Shown: one piece after another, positions 10,670-22,418 of the stretch
Layout: the number at the start of each line of letters is the position of its first letter
How positions within the stretch are numbered: position 1 is the first letter of the stretch
Source: Phlebopus portentosus
Taxonomy: Eukaryota > Basidiomycota > Agaricomycetes > Boletales > Boletinellaceae
DNA: 64,000 bases
Reading direction: 5' to 3'
Assembly: GCA_037892935.1 (NCBI GenBank)
Contig: JAYXKI010000014.1
Span: 972,001-1,036,000, forward strand
Made by a program: the position numbers and the translations under genes
Notes under the pieces: generated by a model
The model's database searches: none
What the model saw: the letters and a program-made list of their open reading frames with translations, nothing else
What the model was told of the DNA's origin: nothing

Positions 10670-12235
10670 ATGTCGATAACGAAACCCCCACGTCTTCAGA
10701 AGTCTCAGGCTGCTACCGACGCCAAGAAGCTCCAGAGAAAGAAGAACGAAGCAGCGCGTCGGAGCCGCAAGAACAACCTTTCGGCTGCGCAGCAGGAGGC
10801 TCAGACCAAGGCGCGTCTGGAGACGCAGCGCGTGTACCACGAAGCCATCGAGGAGCTGTTCAACAATCAGGAAGAAACCGCGCGCAAATTAGCTGCGCAA
10901 TTCAACAAAAGCGTGCTGTCGGTTCTTCAAGACGTTCAACATCGTGGACGACTGACCCACCGACGTCAGATTAATCCCTACAATGCCTGGAACCACTTCA
11001 AAAAAATGCATATACTTGCTGAAGGTGAGGCTTTCTTTTGTCGTTATTATGACACTTTGGATGACCTTTTCGAAGAACTAGATATAACAGAGGACGAGGC
11101 GAACTTACTCCTAGAGTTGCAGGGTATTGAAGAATCTGAAGGTTACGAGAAGTTCAAACTCCTTCCGGAGAAGCTTTACAACCTCATCATCGACGAGCTC
11201 GTTCTTCACTGCGAGCACCAGTTGAAAGGATCGAGAATGACAGCGAGAGCTCGCGGACAGGATCTTCGTTTTACATCTGAAAGAATTGCGGCGGAGGTAC
11301 GTTAAGTGCTGCTGAATAAACTTTTAGACCTACTAAGGCTTGCCTTTCAGCTTGAGGCTGTCAATTCTCGTTGTGCAACGACGTCGTTTTGTTTCGTTGT
11401 TCGTACCGATCTGTCGCATGTGCACGCCCCATATCATTACGCACATCCAAAGGCCATAGAATATATCGAAACCGTCTTGAAGAAGGACGTCCACGCCCTT
11501 GCGTTTGAATTTGAGGCATTTGCGCTATCGGGGATACAGGAGGTTGCAAAGAACGCCAACGCTCGTCGTGTCCAGCGCAAAACAAAATTACGGGATGCGA
11601 TTCGTCTTGGCCTAGGTAAGCAGAAACTGGAGTTTTGTATGTTTGCTGACAGTACGTCAGAGGAGATAACGGGAATCATGGGTATAAGCATGGAATGGGC
11701 GCGCTACGAGTCGCGCATCGTCGACAAGTACAAAATTGCGCTTGCCGGATGGCCCCGGAAGATTCCCTTCACTTGCGAACTAAGTTCCTCAACACTCGAC
11801 GTCGTTCTCTCCGCCATACTAGATGGGAGATGCAAATGGAAGAAATTGACCGACCATGAGTACGATAAACATGTCAGCAAACGCGCAACGATGATGAACG
11901 CAGCTCGGGATACTGACGATGTCAGCGAGGACAGTAACGAAAATACTGACTCAGAGGAGTTGTCGAGTGTCGAAAGCAACCACGAAGATACTTCCAGTTC
12001 CGGGCTTACCCTACCTACCTCGACGTATCCAGCTCTCGACGAGTATGCTATGCAACCCGTTCCTAGTACCAACATCTACAGCAATGACTTCGACCATTTT
12101 AATTTCTCCAACAATGTTATGGAGGGTCCCATTGCAAGTACCGATATCTATGCCAACCACGTCGTTCATCTTAATTTCTCTAACAATGTTATGGTGAATC
12201 ACGAAACACCCGTGAATTCATCCTTTGTCTTGTAG
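10670..12235 (+). CDS. KDZ passenger gene 2: basic-region protein with INPYNA motif
   Basis: Two exons (10670-11296, 11351-12235) encode about 503 residues. The ATG at 10,670 (MSITKPPR) is preferred over upstream in-frame codons because it follows a pyrimidine-rich leader. Residues about 18-40 are strongly basic, with NEAARRSRKNN resembling a bZIP basic region, but the invariant Asn spacing is off and no leucine zipper follows. Then come a helical segment, the motif RRQINPYNAWNHF (about 99-110), a second domain with ALAGWPRKIPF (about 340) and CKWKKL (about 370), an acidic Ser-rich linker and a C-terminal 24-residue tandem repeat. From memory, INPYNA-type proteins form a large uncharacterised agaricomycete family; this needs a search. 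Function is unknown; a DNA-binding accessory factor is a guess. Confidence 0.78.
12059..12202 (+). repeat. Two-copy 72-bp tandem repeat inside passenger gene 2
   Basis: Two in-frame copies of a 24-residue unit of the form S-T-x-I-Y-x-N...N-F-S-N-N-V-M lie at the C-terminus of the protein. The copies are diverged, so the duplication is not very recent. Confidence 0.7.
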
Positions 12236-12393
12236 CTTTTCGATATAATAGTCTTCATGTCTGAATTTCTTGGAATGTTGTGAATAATATCTTGTCGATG
12301 ACGGCGTCTGTTGCGTCTCTGTGTCCTTGATCCAAAAAAAATTGCAAGATATATATACATAAAATGTCATACTTAACAAAGGTTCATGGTAAC

Positions 12394-12885
12394 TAATTTT
12401 GGAATTGAAGGGACTAGCCAGCAATGAGAAAAATGAAAGAAAATGAGTGAGAAACAAAGGAGATAGCATTGCTCATCGTTGCCGACGACGACGGAGGGGT
12501 ACGTGACATCAGGGAGATCGACGCGAACTCAGGATGATACGGGAATCGGCTGGTGATGACTAACGCGGGCATCAGGAAACCTCGTCTTAGTCATGCTTCG
12601 TCAGGGTTGATGAGGTTGATGGCGTTGATGGCAAGACTCGACGACGAGCGCGAGTTCCGAAGAGCGCGGAAAACCTCGGGGACGACGCGTGGTACGGGAG
12701 CGGACGGCCAGGCACGACAAAGAAGGGGGGGGGGGATCACCGATCGTGATATGACGTCGTGTTCCTGCCAGTACAGCCGGTAGTACTGGCGGTATAAGGC
12801 CAAGGACTGAACCCTACCTAGTTAGACCCGGTCAAAGGGTCTTTGACCGGGTCTAACTAGGTCAGTTCAGTATGGTGTCTAGGTG
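12394..12885 (-). repeat. Right 492-bp terminal inverted repeat
   Basis: Reverse complement of 3,436-3,927 and of exactly the same length. It carries the same hairpins, at 12,767-12,790 and 12,817-12,861, and the mirrored G-run around 12,725-12,735. It ends ...GTGTCTAGGTG, followed by the TTGATTGA duplication. Confidence 0.95.
12817..12861. repeat. Perfect hairpin in the right TIR
   Basis: Mirror copy of the left-end hairpin: 21-bp arms around GGT, ending 24 bp inside the right end of the transposon. Confidence 0.9.
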
Positions 12886-12893
12886 TTGATTGA
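12886..12893 (+). repeat. Target site duplication TTGATTGA, right copy
   Basis: Exact repeat of 3,428-3,435, immediately outside the right terminal repeat. Confidence 0.9.
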
Positions 12894-13671
12894 AGATGCA
12901 ACCGGCTCTGAGTTCTCAAAAGGAAGTGAAATCCCACTCAGGCTTGGTCATCACAACAGCCACACACACCCGATGCCTTTGGACAGATGGATGGCAGGCT
13001 TATCCTCGGACATCTATGGCGAGTAGCGTACCGAATGGTGGCGGACGCGAGGAATGTGGGACCAACTGGAGAGCTATTTGACAGGAAGAAGGCAAGCCCC
13101 ATCCCTGCTCGCTAGACAACTACGGAAGATAACTGCTTCCTTTTAGGTATAGAGCGCAGCAGCTGAAGTCATCGGTGTAGAATGATTAGAAAAGTGAGAC
13201 GTAATCATCGATGGCTCGGTGCCTCTTACTTTCTTCTAGATCTTTCTGCGATTTTGGCAACGGCGTGTAAGTCGAGTTATCTGCTCGTTTCGAAAATCGC
13301 TTCATGTCATGAAGAGAACCTCAAAGATAACTGTCGATCCCAGAGACGGACGTCCAACAGGAATGAACATTATAAAAGTCGTTGATCGAACTTACATGCC
13401 ATTTTTGCAGAGGCAGTAAATGATCGAGACTATGACATAATTCCTCGGTGCTCTCGACCCGGGAGAAAGTTCGGCACACCTCACAGAAGACTTTCAAGCA
13501 ACAATTATGTATATAGCGCAGTACAACGACCCTGATCTGTCTATCTTCTTTGACTCATATCTGCATCCTATTTATCTCCTGCACTGAACAAGCTCAAATC
13601 GTCGGCCATCTTCCTGGTCTCTCGTCTGTCTCTACTGCGACTGTCTTAATCTTCTTCCTTGTTCAATAGCG
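12894..13671. other. Intergenic region upstream of the MFS pair
   Basis: About 780 bp between the transposon and the first transporter gene. I see no supported gene or repeat. The last 100 bp are pyrimidine-rich, as in a fungal 5' leader. Confidence 0.5.
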
Positions 13672-15679
13672 ATGGTCGTTGAAGATCAACCAAATGAACG
13701 AACCAGGCTATTTGACGAGTTGACAGACGATACCTATATCAGCGATGAGGAAGAACCGTTTTCTCCTGCGTCTAGCTCGGCAACATTATGCTTGAAGACG
13801 AGTAAACTCACCCCCTTTCCCTGGCGCGCGGTCAGCGTGATCCTGGTCCTCAATGCCGTTCAGCCCTTGACTTTCGAACTAGTCTTTCCTTTCATTAGTA
13901 CGTATCCTTGGAGTGTTATCTTTGTCGTCTCAACACTGATAGTTCGCCTTGCGTAACTAGATCAAATGGTCCTAGATGTCGGCGTCGTAGATGATCCGGA
14001 GCGTGTTGGGTACTATTCCGGTGTCATTGAATCACTCTTTGCCGTCATGAGCTTTGTATTTGGTGAGAAGCCTTCTGTCGAGATCCAGCCTTGTAGTTCT
14101 AACCGTTATATTAGTTATCCCGTGTTCCTACATCTCGGACTGTTATGGAAGGAAGCCCATTGTGCTTGCCTCCATTGCTGTCTTAGCGCTTTCCTCCTCG
14201 CTCTTTGGATTCAGCAAAAGTTTTTGGTTTATGATTGTTACTCGTGCAAGCGGAGGTATCACAGCGGCAAGCTGGAGGTACGTATACAATCTGGATTTTG
14301 GAAATGGAAAATCATAATGAAATGCTTCTTGCTTAGCACGATGAAGGTTATGTTGGGAGAGCTGACTGATAAGTCTAATCAAGCAAAAGCATTCGCGGCA
14401 TTTGGAGTAAGTTGCATTTATGCTTACTTCTTGACCCTCGCTAATTGAAGGATGAGGTTGCATATAAGGTTGGACAAATTCTTGGCCAACCAATAGGTGG
14501 ACTGCTAGCACACCCAGATCGCACTTTCTCCCTGTTCGACAACAATTTCTGGAGAACGTACCCTTATGCTTTTCCTTGTTTGTTTTCCGCATCGTTTGCA
14601 CTGCTTGCTGTGATAGCAGGTTGTTTCACCCTTAATGAGGTTGGTATCTTATCTGATGACACCTTATAATTATCTAATCGTCGTTAATTTTAGACCAATC
14701 CGAGGATACTCAAGCGAAATGAAAAGCACCGTTATTATGGTACTACATCTTCGGACGATACTGAGAGCTTGTCGAAGGGAGCGAAGCCGAGGGCATCGTG
14801 GAGCTCCATCCTCACTCCTTATGTCGCCTCGATTTTCACAAGCTTGTTCTTGATGACCATCGCTTCGAAGCGCTTTTCGTCCTGTGAGTTTCTTCATATG
14901 CGTGCATCAAGATATTCTAATGTCTGTCAAAGGTACCCACTATTCGCTTTTACGCCCATCGAGTTTGGCGGGTTGGGCTGTAGCGCAACCGAAATCGGCG
15001 CGCATATGGCCATTCGTTCCTTTGTTGTTATCTTGCTTATGCTCCTGTTCGCGCCTATGCAAAGTCGCTTTGGCACACTGCGCACTTATAAAATGACGAT
15101 GCTAGTCTGGCCACTGGGATATCTTTTCTTCCCCCTCCTGAACCTATTGAAAAGATGGGATGCCAGTACAATGGTCGTAGACTTGGTTTTACTGGTCTTC
15201 TTCGTTGTTTGGGGACTCGCAAACTGTTCTTGGCGTAAGTGCTTTCTGAAGCCACCAAAATTTCTGGTAATCTCATCAATTCTATTCTTTAGCGGCTTCT
15301 TCAGTCTTGATCAATGATGCTGCTCCGTCTGCTGATTCGCTTGCAGCAATAAATGTAAGCAGTTCTTGCGTTATACCTGTACAGTCACTGACCTGCACTT
15401 CAGGGCATTTCTCAAATGGTGATGCTTCTTCCCCAGGCTGTTGTTCCCGCTGCCGTCGCTTCGTTGTTCGCCTGGTCCATATCTAGTAATATTCTTGGAG
15501 GCAATCTAATCTGGATCGTGCTTATTATCATCGGTAAGTATCATTCTGATGGTGATGGTTTGTGTCGTCTGATTATTGCTACAGTATCAATTTCTTCCCT
15601 GCAATGCCTGACGCTGCAGGAGCCGACACATGATTGGAGAGAGGATTACAAAAATCAGTTGGCCGAGCCGGTCTCGTAA
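13672..15679 (+). CDS. Major facilitator superfamily transporter (ZIFL-like)
   Basis: An integral membrane transporter of the MFS, with an acidic cytosolic N-terminus (ERTRLFDELTDD) and about twelve hydrophobic segments spread over roughly ten exons. Diagnostic pieces include FPWRAVSVILVLNAVQPLTFELVFPFI (first helix), a DDPERVGYYSGVIESLFA segment, and the MFS loop signature YISDCYGRKPIVL between helices 2 and 3. Further on are GQILGQPIGGLLAHPD and FAFTPIEFGGLGCSATEIG. This pattern matches fungal MFS proteins related to zinc-induced-facilitator-like carriers; the substrate cannot be read from sequence. The first junctions (13897/13961, 14062/14115) use canonical sites; the one near 14,870 needs a weak GTCCTG donor. 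The stop is TAA at 15,677-15,679. It is followed 385 bp later by a paralog in the same direction. Confidence 0.88.
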
Positions 15680-16063
15680 AGTTTGTCCGGACCATGACCT
15701 AGGGTTGTGCCCTGATGGAGTGCGGGTCGTTAAAATGTAATGCTGGAAGGGTCACACAAAATTTCCCCGTTTATTTGGACATTAATATTATCGAGCATCG
15801 AGCCTGTATTGTATATACTAAGTATGTTCCCATCTCATCTCGTCAATCCACCTATGCTTGCTTGCTTGGAGGCGCCCGGCCGACTATCTTATCAGAGATC
15901 GGCATTCCGACCCGATCATTCCGCAATTTTATTGGGCGCTCACATACTCACGTAATAAATCTTGGGACCAAACTTGACTCGATCGGCGGGGGTTATACCA
16001 GACAGTCATATAGTCGGGTCAGGGATACGGCTTTCATCCTCGTCCTGGTCCCTTGTTGAGGGC

Positions 16064-18060
16064 ATGTCGAACAATCGCGATGACGAGCACACTGCTTTGC
16101 TTTCCGTCAGTAACAATGGGCTCGATGAGAATTATCATGGACTAAGTGGAAGCTCGAGTTCCGCAACGCTTTACGACGAGGCAGCGAGACAGGTGAAAGT
16201 GAAAGAGAAGCCTTTCCCATGGCGTGTGGCAATTTCTCTCTATATTCTCACCTGTATCGCTCCTCTTGTGTTCGACTTGATCTTCCCCTTCGTTAGTGAG
16301 TGTATGCTCTCCTGCATCCTTGTTAAACTTTGCTGACATGTCGACTCCAGACCAAATGGTCTTGGAAAATGGGATAACAGACGACCCGGAACGTGTTGGA
16401 TTTTATTCAGGACTCATTGAGTCGGCTTTTGCATTCACCAGTTTCTTGTCCAGTGCGTTCATCATTTCAGCACTTCTGCTATATTATTGACCTATCCCTT
16501 GTAGTTATGCCGTGCTCATATCTGTCTGACCACCTTGGACGCAAGCCGGTTATTCTTGTTGGAACCCTGGGCTTAGCCGTCTCAACTGGGCTGTTTGGAA
16601 TGGCCAAATCATATTGGTTTATGATATTAACTCGTATGATTGGTGGTACATTGGGCGGAACGAATGCGTAAGTCGATTCTCTTATCGCTCGGGTAGCTCA
16701 TACGAGATTCAAATTGTCGTCGTGGACCTGCAGGACGATGAGGTCATGCTGACCGAGTCAATCGAGAAGTCCCAGCAAGGATTTGCTTTCTCCGGTTCTG
16801 TTGTATGTTATCATCACCTCGTCAACTTAGTCCGTCCACTGACACTCAATCACGCAGATCGCATATAGAATGGGTCAAATTGTCGGGCAGCCAATGGGTG
16901 GTCTGCTTGCTCACCCCGAGAGAAACTTTAAAATTTTTGATACGCCATTTTGGCGAGAATATCCCTTCGCTCTGCCATGCTTCATTTCCTCGTTATTGGC
17001 AATCTTTGGTGTCATATTTGCCTATTTCTTCACGGAGGAGGCTCGTGAGATCCATATTCTATTCAATATCACAATTCTGATAACATCCCTTAGACACTGC
17101 CTTCTCTGCGCAAAAAGAAAAGATCATCCCACTGTGGAACTATGTCACTAGTTGAGGCCGAAGTGCCAGTTGCGTGTGAATCTCGCAAACGAACTCGACC
17201 TTCAGTGCTTTCCATGCTCACTCCGCAAGTCACCGGAGCATTGATCAGCAGCTCTTTCCTGGCACTTTCTTCGGAATTTACATTTGCATTGTCAGTCTTC
17301 CGTAAGGTTCCCTTTCTATGTGTTTGATGAATCTTTCAATCACATCCGTAGATTCCCCTTGTTTGCATTCACCCCAATTGAATCTGGAGGGCTTGGTTTC
17401 AGCGAAGCACAGATCGGCACTCAGCTGGGTTTCCGATCGATAAATAATGTTCTCATCGTTTTGCTCTATGCACCAATAGAACGGCAAATTGGTTCCTTGG
17501 CAATGCTTAAGCTGACCATGGCTTTTTGGCCCATATCCATGGCATTTTTCCCTTCTTGAATGCATTGGCGCGGTCTGGTTATGAAGGAACATGGGTCCTT
17601 CAAGCGGCTCTTGGAATATTTGTTACAACCTGGAGTTTTGCATGCCTCTCGTGGAGTAAGTATCTATATCAAGACGAGGATGGTCATCAGTGCTGAAGAA
17701 TGTGCTTTTAGCTGCTTCAGCGATTGTCATCAATAATGCTTCCCCTTCTGCCGAAGCGTTGTCGGTTATCAACGTGAGACTAATGTTCTTGCGTCGAGTT
17801 CCAAAGAAGCTTACTGAGTTGACAATTTTCCTCCCCCTTTCCACCTTCGCTAGGGCATCGGGCAGATGGCGCTCACGCTTCCTAATGCTATTGCGCCTGC
17901 ATTCATCACCAGCGTTTTCGCGTTTTCAATCAAGCATGAGGCTATATTGAACGGAAATCTCGTATACGTTATCCAGCTAATCATCGCCATCGTGGGGGCA
18001 TTTACAACGCTTTTTCTTAAGGAGTCAACGCATGACTGGCGAGAAGCTGCTGATGATTGA
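16064..18060 (+). pseudogene. Second MFS transporter paralog, probably frame-damaged
   Basis: Clearly a tandem duplicate of the preceding gene: FPWRVAISLYILTCIAPLVFDLIFPF, DDPERVGFYSGLIESAFA, YLSDHLGRKPVIL, GQIVGQPMGGLLAHPE, FAFTPIESGGLGFSEAQIG and a closing THDWREAADD correspond segment by segment. Three places do not read through. At about 16,734 the exon frame is off by one unless an implausible 29-nt intron is used. At 17,041 the exon coding TLPSLRKKK joins in frame only through a GC donor. Near 17,555 ...MAFFPS reaches TGA, whereas the paralog-like continuation LNALARSGYEG lies in the next frame, as from a 1-nt loss in a T5C3 run. Either this is a decaying pseudogene or the assembly has small indel errors. 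If functional, it would be an MFS carrier of unknown substrate. Confidence 0.7.
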
Positions 18061-18984
18061 TGTCTCCATCAGCGACTGATCCATCCAATATTTTCCTACT
18101 CGCCCAATTTTTTTTTTTTGTTAAGGAGTTTACGAATTACATCATCATAGACGTACATCTGCAAGCATGTTTAGCAAGTCACAAATAACCTTATCATCAG
18201 AGAAATGATGCTGCACCTCGGGCAAGGGCTCGTCGTCCCTAATCATATGTAATCTGAATATCTAACAATTAATGATTGCTATACAATGCATGAGTCAAGA
18301 GTATATGACTGCAGCAAGCACTTATACTGTACGTATATGCAGGAACGTGTGTATGGTAAAGGCAGAAGGTGCCTGTTATGACACAACTGAGATAAACAAC
18401 AAGAACAAGCTTTGAAAGTGGCCAAAAATGCAATCAACGGTAAGAATGAGCAAATATTACGAGATTCTGACACCTACAGCTATTCTATTCTAATACTTGA
18501 GAAAAGAAGAAAAAAAAACAGACTACGTCATCTACCATATCTATTGACAGATTCACCGGGAACGCAGTGCATGTCGGGGAGTTTGACAGAATTTCAAGGT
18601 GGTGGTCGCGCCTTCTCACCGCCATCAGTCCCCACTCTGGAAGTTGATGAATAAATTCTGCCGGACTTTCTCCTGAATAGTAATAGTTGCAATATTTTCT
18701 GAACTATTAGAACGAAGGGTTTCTCTTGCACGTAGAAGATCTTTGATTCATCTACATTGGTTTTGAGAACGGTCATCATCTGATAACGTTTGGTACAAGT
18801 GAATGACCGAGTTGAGAGGTGTCGGATGAAGAGAGCAGGATTACTACAAATCTTTCAATGGAAATTAAGAACAACTCTATTGCAAGAGACCGACAGTATG
18901 AATGAGTCCATCGTCACCTTGGTTTTCTTTTCCTGGTGGCTTTCGTGCACATCCAACGCTATCTACTGTACATCTAAGAGAAAT
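18061..18984. other. Intergenic region between convergent genes
   Basis: About 920 bp between the second MFS gene and the 3' end of AMP deaminase. It contains a poly-T run near 18,110 and a poly-A run near 18,510. No supported gene is visible. Confidence 0.5.
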
Positions 18985-21900
18985 CTAAGAGGACGGACGC
19001 ATAGCCTTGGCCGCAATCAGATCGCTGGTGGGATTCAGCGCTGTTACATCTGCAACGGGAGACGCTATTTGTTGGCTAGTGCGTATTATCTGAAGCTCTT
19101 CCAGCAGTGTCTCGCGACGATAGGCAAGACGGATATCCGGAACGTTAGTCTGCATGCGAAGGATGCAAAATGAGCGAGACTAAATCCATCCCATACAAAA
19201 ATTGAACAGCAGACCTTATTAATATCATTCCCCTCAGCACCAGGAAGATACCATGTTCTGCCAAGCCAATGTCGTTTGACTTCCATTTCGAAACCGCTTT
19301 GGATGACAGAGTTTCGGGCAAGCTCGGCAAGAGAGGCCTGAGTGAACTTGTATATCTGAAATAAACGATTAATCTGACGCTCAGCGAAGACCAATGGGAG
19401 GGTCCTACATGCGCTGCGACACTGTATTCTTCAAGAAGTGGTTCCTAAAAGGCCTCAGTCTGATCAATTTCCCCCGCGGATAACGAGTGTGAATGTCTCT
19501 GACCTTGGTGAAATGGAACTGAAGCGGATCATCTGTACTCAAGCTGACATTAAGTCCGATTTTGAAAAAATCCGGGAATGGGTTTCGTTCATACGTAAGG
19601 AATAAGGAATTATTGCTCAAGGGGCTCATGGCAATACCAATCTGCTTCAGATAAAAAAGGTATTGAAGCGCAGGCACTTTACGTAGCAAGATGCCGTGTG
19701 AGATGGAGTGTGAGGTAAGGAAGGCGGACGTAAGATGGTCCGGATCACCCGCTTCACCGCAATGCGGACGCAGAACAAAAGTATCTATTCTGGCGTGAAT
19801 TTGGGGTCATCTCACGATATGAATGCGCTCACTGAATCCGCGTGCACGTCTCCAGTTGTTCAGACTAGTCAGGTTGGCATACAAGTAATAGATCCTGTGG
19901 ATGTGTGAGTCGCAACCCATAGACGAGGATCTGGGATGCCTGCCTACCAGTATGAATACGGAGGTGTTTGATTTGAATCCCAGACACGAGGGAAGGGAAA
20001 TTTCCGATGAATACGTCTCTCAGGCTTTGATTCATCATCCACGCTATCGAATCCTACGACACGTTGGAGGAAGACGTGCAGCTCGGGATATGCGCTTGGG
20101 TCTTTCGTAACTTCAAAGAGAGGATGGAACACGTCTGAAATACCAGATAAGTCTAATTACCGCGCCTTGTAACACGTCAGGCCACTTACTTCGGATGACA
20201 TTCTCGAAATTTTGCACAGACCCGTTCTGCTTGAAAGTGTCATACAGACGAGGAATCTGGACAAGCCACCGGACGTTGTGGGAGAAGAGCTTGTTTCTTA
20301 TTACCCATTTCGCAATTTTATCCCACTCGTGTATATTCCTGCCGTAAATACTGATCCGCCATTCGCCATTCTACGTGATCATGAGCCAGAGGGTCCGGCA
20401 ATCAAATCATCTCAAAGTTACCTGATATTTACTCTGCTCAAGGTCACTCATCACCTCTGGAGCGGACGCGCATCAGGACGGTCTATGCACACCGATCTTA
20501 GAACTCACCTTTTGTCAGCTCCGCTAAATACCTGCCTTCTATATAGTTGTCTGTTTTTAGGAAAATCTCTCGCAAGCGTGATTCCCCAATCGGATTGTAC
20601 TTTAAATTGAACTTGTCAAACCGGTGGAAGGAATCAGAATGAGCGTGCATGTCGAGAGTATCGATCGATAAATCGTAAGCGGAGAGACGAAGTGATTCGA
20701 ACACCTGAGCAAGTGTGAGTTTCTGACCATCTCTGATGATCACGACGTCCTGTTGTCGCGTAAGCGATAATCAGAATTGCCAAAAGCGCCACGCACGTCA
20801 GGAGAACGCTTCATTTTGGACTTGATGAAACGCAGAAGATGCTTCTGGTTCATGCAGCTCGAATGATGCACGTGCGTGTCTACTTTCCGCACGTTGTAGA
20901 AATCGCTGAACGAAAATGAGTATTCGGTGCTCCGAACAAAGTACAGGACTCACCGATGAGGCACTTTCTATCAGGAAAGAATCTTTAAGACATTGATATT
21001 GCTTTCGACCCACCGTTTCGTTACTCACCTTCATGTCTGCGACCTCCCTGTATTCGTTAAGAAGGCTGTAAAGTGACCATTTACTAGCCAGATATTTGAG
21101 ACGACGGAACGCAAAGCTCTTGGTCGGACCATCCGATATGACACCCAGAACAAAGTCCAGATCCATGTAATATTCTCTGATCGACGGAACCTCAAATATC
21201 GGCCTTTTATCGCTGGCTATATACCGAATAAAATAGATTCAGACAATCGATTAGAACACTTGCACGACATACCAGCTACATCCTCAAAGACTTGGTATAC
21301 TCCCTTGTCATCCAGTTCGAATCCGCGATTATCAGCAGTAGGGATTTCGCATTTTGAAAAGTCAAATTCTTCGTCAACATAGTCTAGAGAATTTGGGACA
21401 GCGGGCTTTTTATCCTTCCAGTGCCAATGTGGCGGAGGGGGCTTCGGATAAACTTTCCATGGTTCCAACTCCCTCTGAATAGGTTTCCGATCCGTGATTT
21501 TCGCATCAGGACGAACGCCAGCGACGCCCTGGACTTGCTCATCAAGACCCGTGAACTCCTCGTCGTGGTCTCGCGGGTCGTCACCGAGCCTCTGTCTGGA
21601 TAGCCGCATATATCTATCGCGGAGATCCAAACATTTTTGAAGATTTTGATAGAGTACCTGTAGCTCATGGGTAAAAGCTGCATCTACCATCAAATTAAAA
21701 TAAAATTCGACACTTCAGAAGAAAGTGATGGTGCTGACTCTCAGTTTCTCCTACATGGCTTTCCACTTTCAATTCACTTTCGTCATCGGGCGCAAGATGA
21801 AGCGCAGAAAGGTCATCGGCAAGTTGTTGAGCTTGTCTGGGGAGGATGAGAGGGGAGACATGCGGTGTTATACGGTCATTGAGAGGCGAGAGCCGCAACG

Positions 21901-22194
21901 AGCCCGAACCGGATGTTCCCTGCGAAAGACGTCTATGCGCAGCCATTTTCTCCTCGATCTTCGGCATCAGAACGACATCAGTAGCCATCGCTGCAAAAGC
22001 CAGGGTAGCGTGCGCGAAAAACGTACATGCAAAAGTGTCTTCTCTTCGTTGTATGGGAAATAGCCGTGTTTTGCCTCGTTCAAGGGGTGATCGTTCGCCG
22101 ATGATCCCGGCGGGGTAAAGAATTCCTTTTCGCCATTCTGTGGCGTGGAATATTCGCCGGAGTGGCCTTCCATACCATCTTGTCCATCCACCAT
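18985..22194 (-). CDS. AMD1: AMP deaminase
   Basis: Catalyses AMP to IMP plus ammonia in the purine nucleotide cycle, in the cytosol. Read from right to left, the first ATG is at 22,194 ([10 protein letters not shown]). A non-conserved N-terminal region precedes the catalytic domain. Signature pieces are [34 protein letters not shown], the metal-binding [43 protein letters not shown], and [14 protein letters not shown] followed by [19 protein letters not shown]. Downstream are [12 protein letters not shown] and [19 protein letters not shown] near the C-terminus. All match the AMP deaminase family (adenosine/AMP deaminase superfamily TIM barrel). The stop is TAG at 18,985-18,987. Many short introns interrupt it; the region 19,700-20,500 is the least certain. 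It reads in the same direction as APC2, whose stop lies 224 bp further right. Confidence 0.93.
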
Positions 22195-22418
22195 GACCAA
22201 GATGACCTGGAAGAGTTGTGTGAAACGTGCGCGCTAATGGTATTTGTATGACTTGCAGATCAACCACTTTATGAGGTTTACCGGCTATGCTACACACCAC
22301 GTGAGAAACTTTTATCTTATCATGATTCATGGATAGATAATCACGATGCCACTGCCACTATGTAATAATATCCCTGAATCTGAAGATAGCGCTTTACTTG
22401 ATAAATACAGCCGTTTAT

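Larger units (their letters stand above)
3436..12885 (+). mobile_element. Complete KDZ-superfamily DNA transposon with two passenger genes
   Basis: This 9,450-bp element is bounded by 492-bp terminal inverted repeats (3,436-3,927 and 12,394-12,885) that begin CACCTAGACACC. It is flanked by the 8-bp duplication TTGATTGA. Inside, all on the plus strand, are a KDZ transposase (4,098-7,446) and two genes of unknown function (8,389-9,763 and 10,670-12,235). The KDZ class is known from fungi and some animals; in basidiomycetes such elements can carry extra genes, including TET/JBP dioxygenases. Neither passenger gene here looks like a TET/JBP enzyme. The near-identical repeats, intact duplication and largely open genes point to a recent insertion. 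A smaller MITE (9,938-10,529) has jumped into it. The empty site would have been ...TATAT TTGATTGA AGATGC.... Confidence 0.92.

Noticed and set aside
10685..10780. bZIP transcription factor call for KDZ passenger gene 2
   Set aside because: NEAARRSR resembles a basic region, but the Asn spacing is off by one and no leucine heptads follow.
14860..14945. Apparent frameshift in the first MFS gene, seemingly shared at 17,290-17,355 in the second
   Set aside because: An upstream donor (GTCCTG in the first gene, GTCAGT in the second) restores the expected length and phase, so this is a splice-site choice and not damage.
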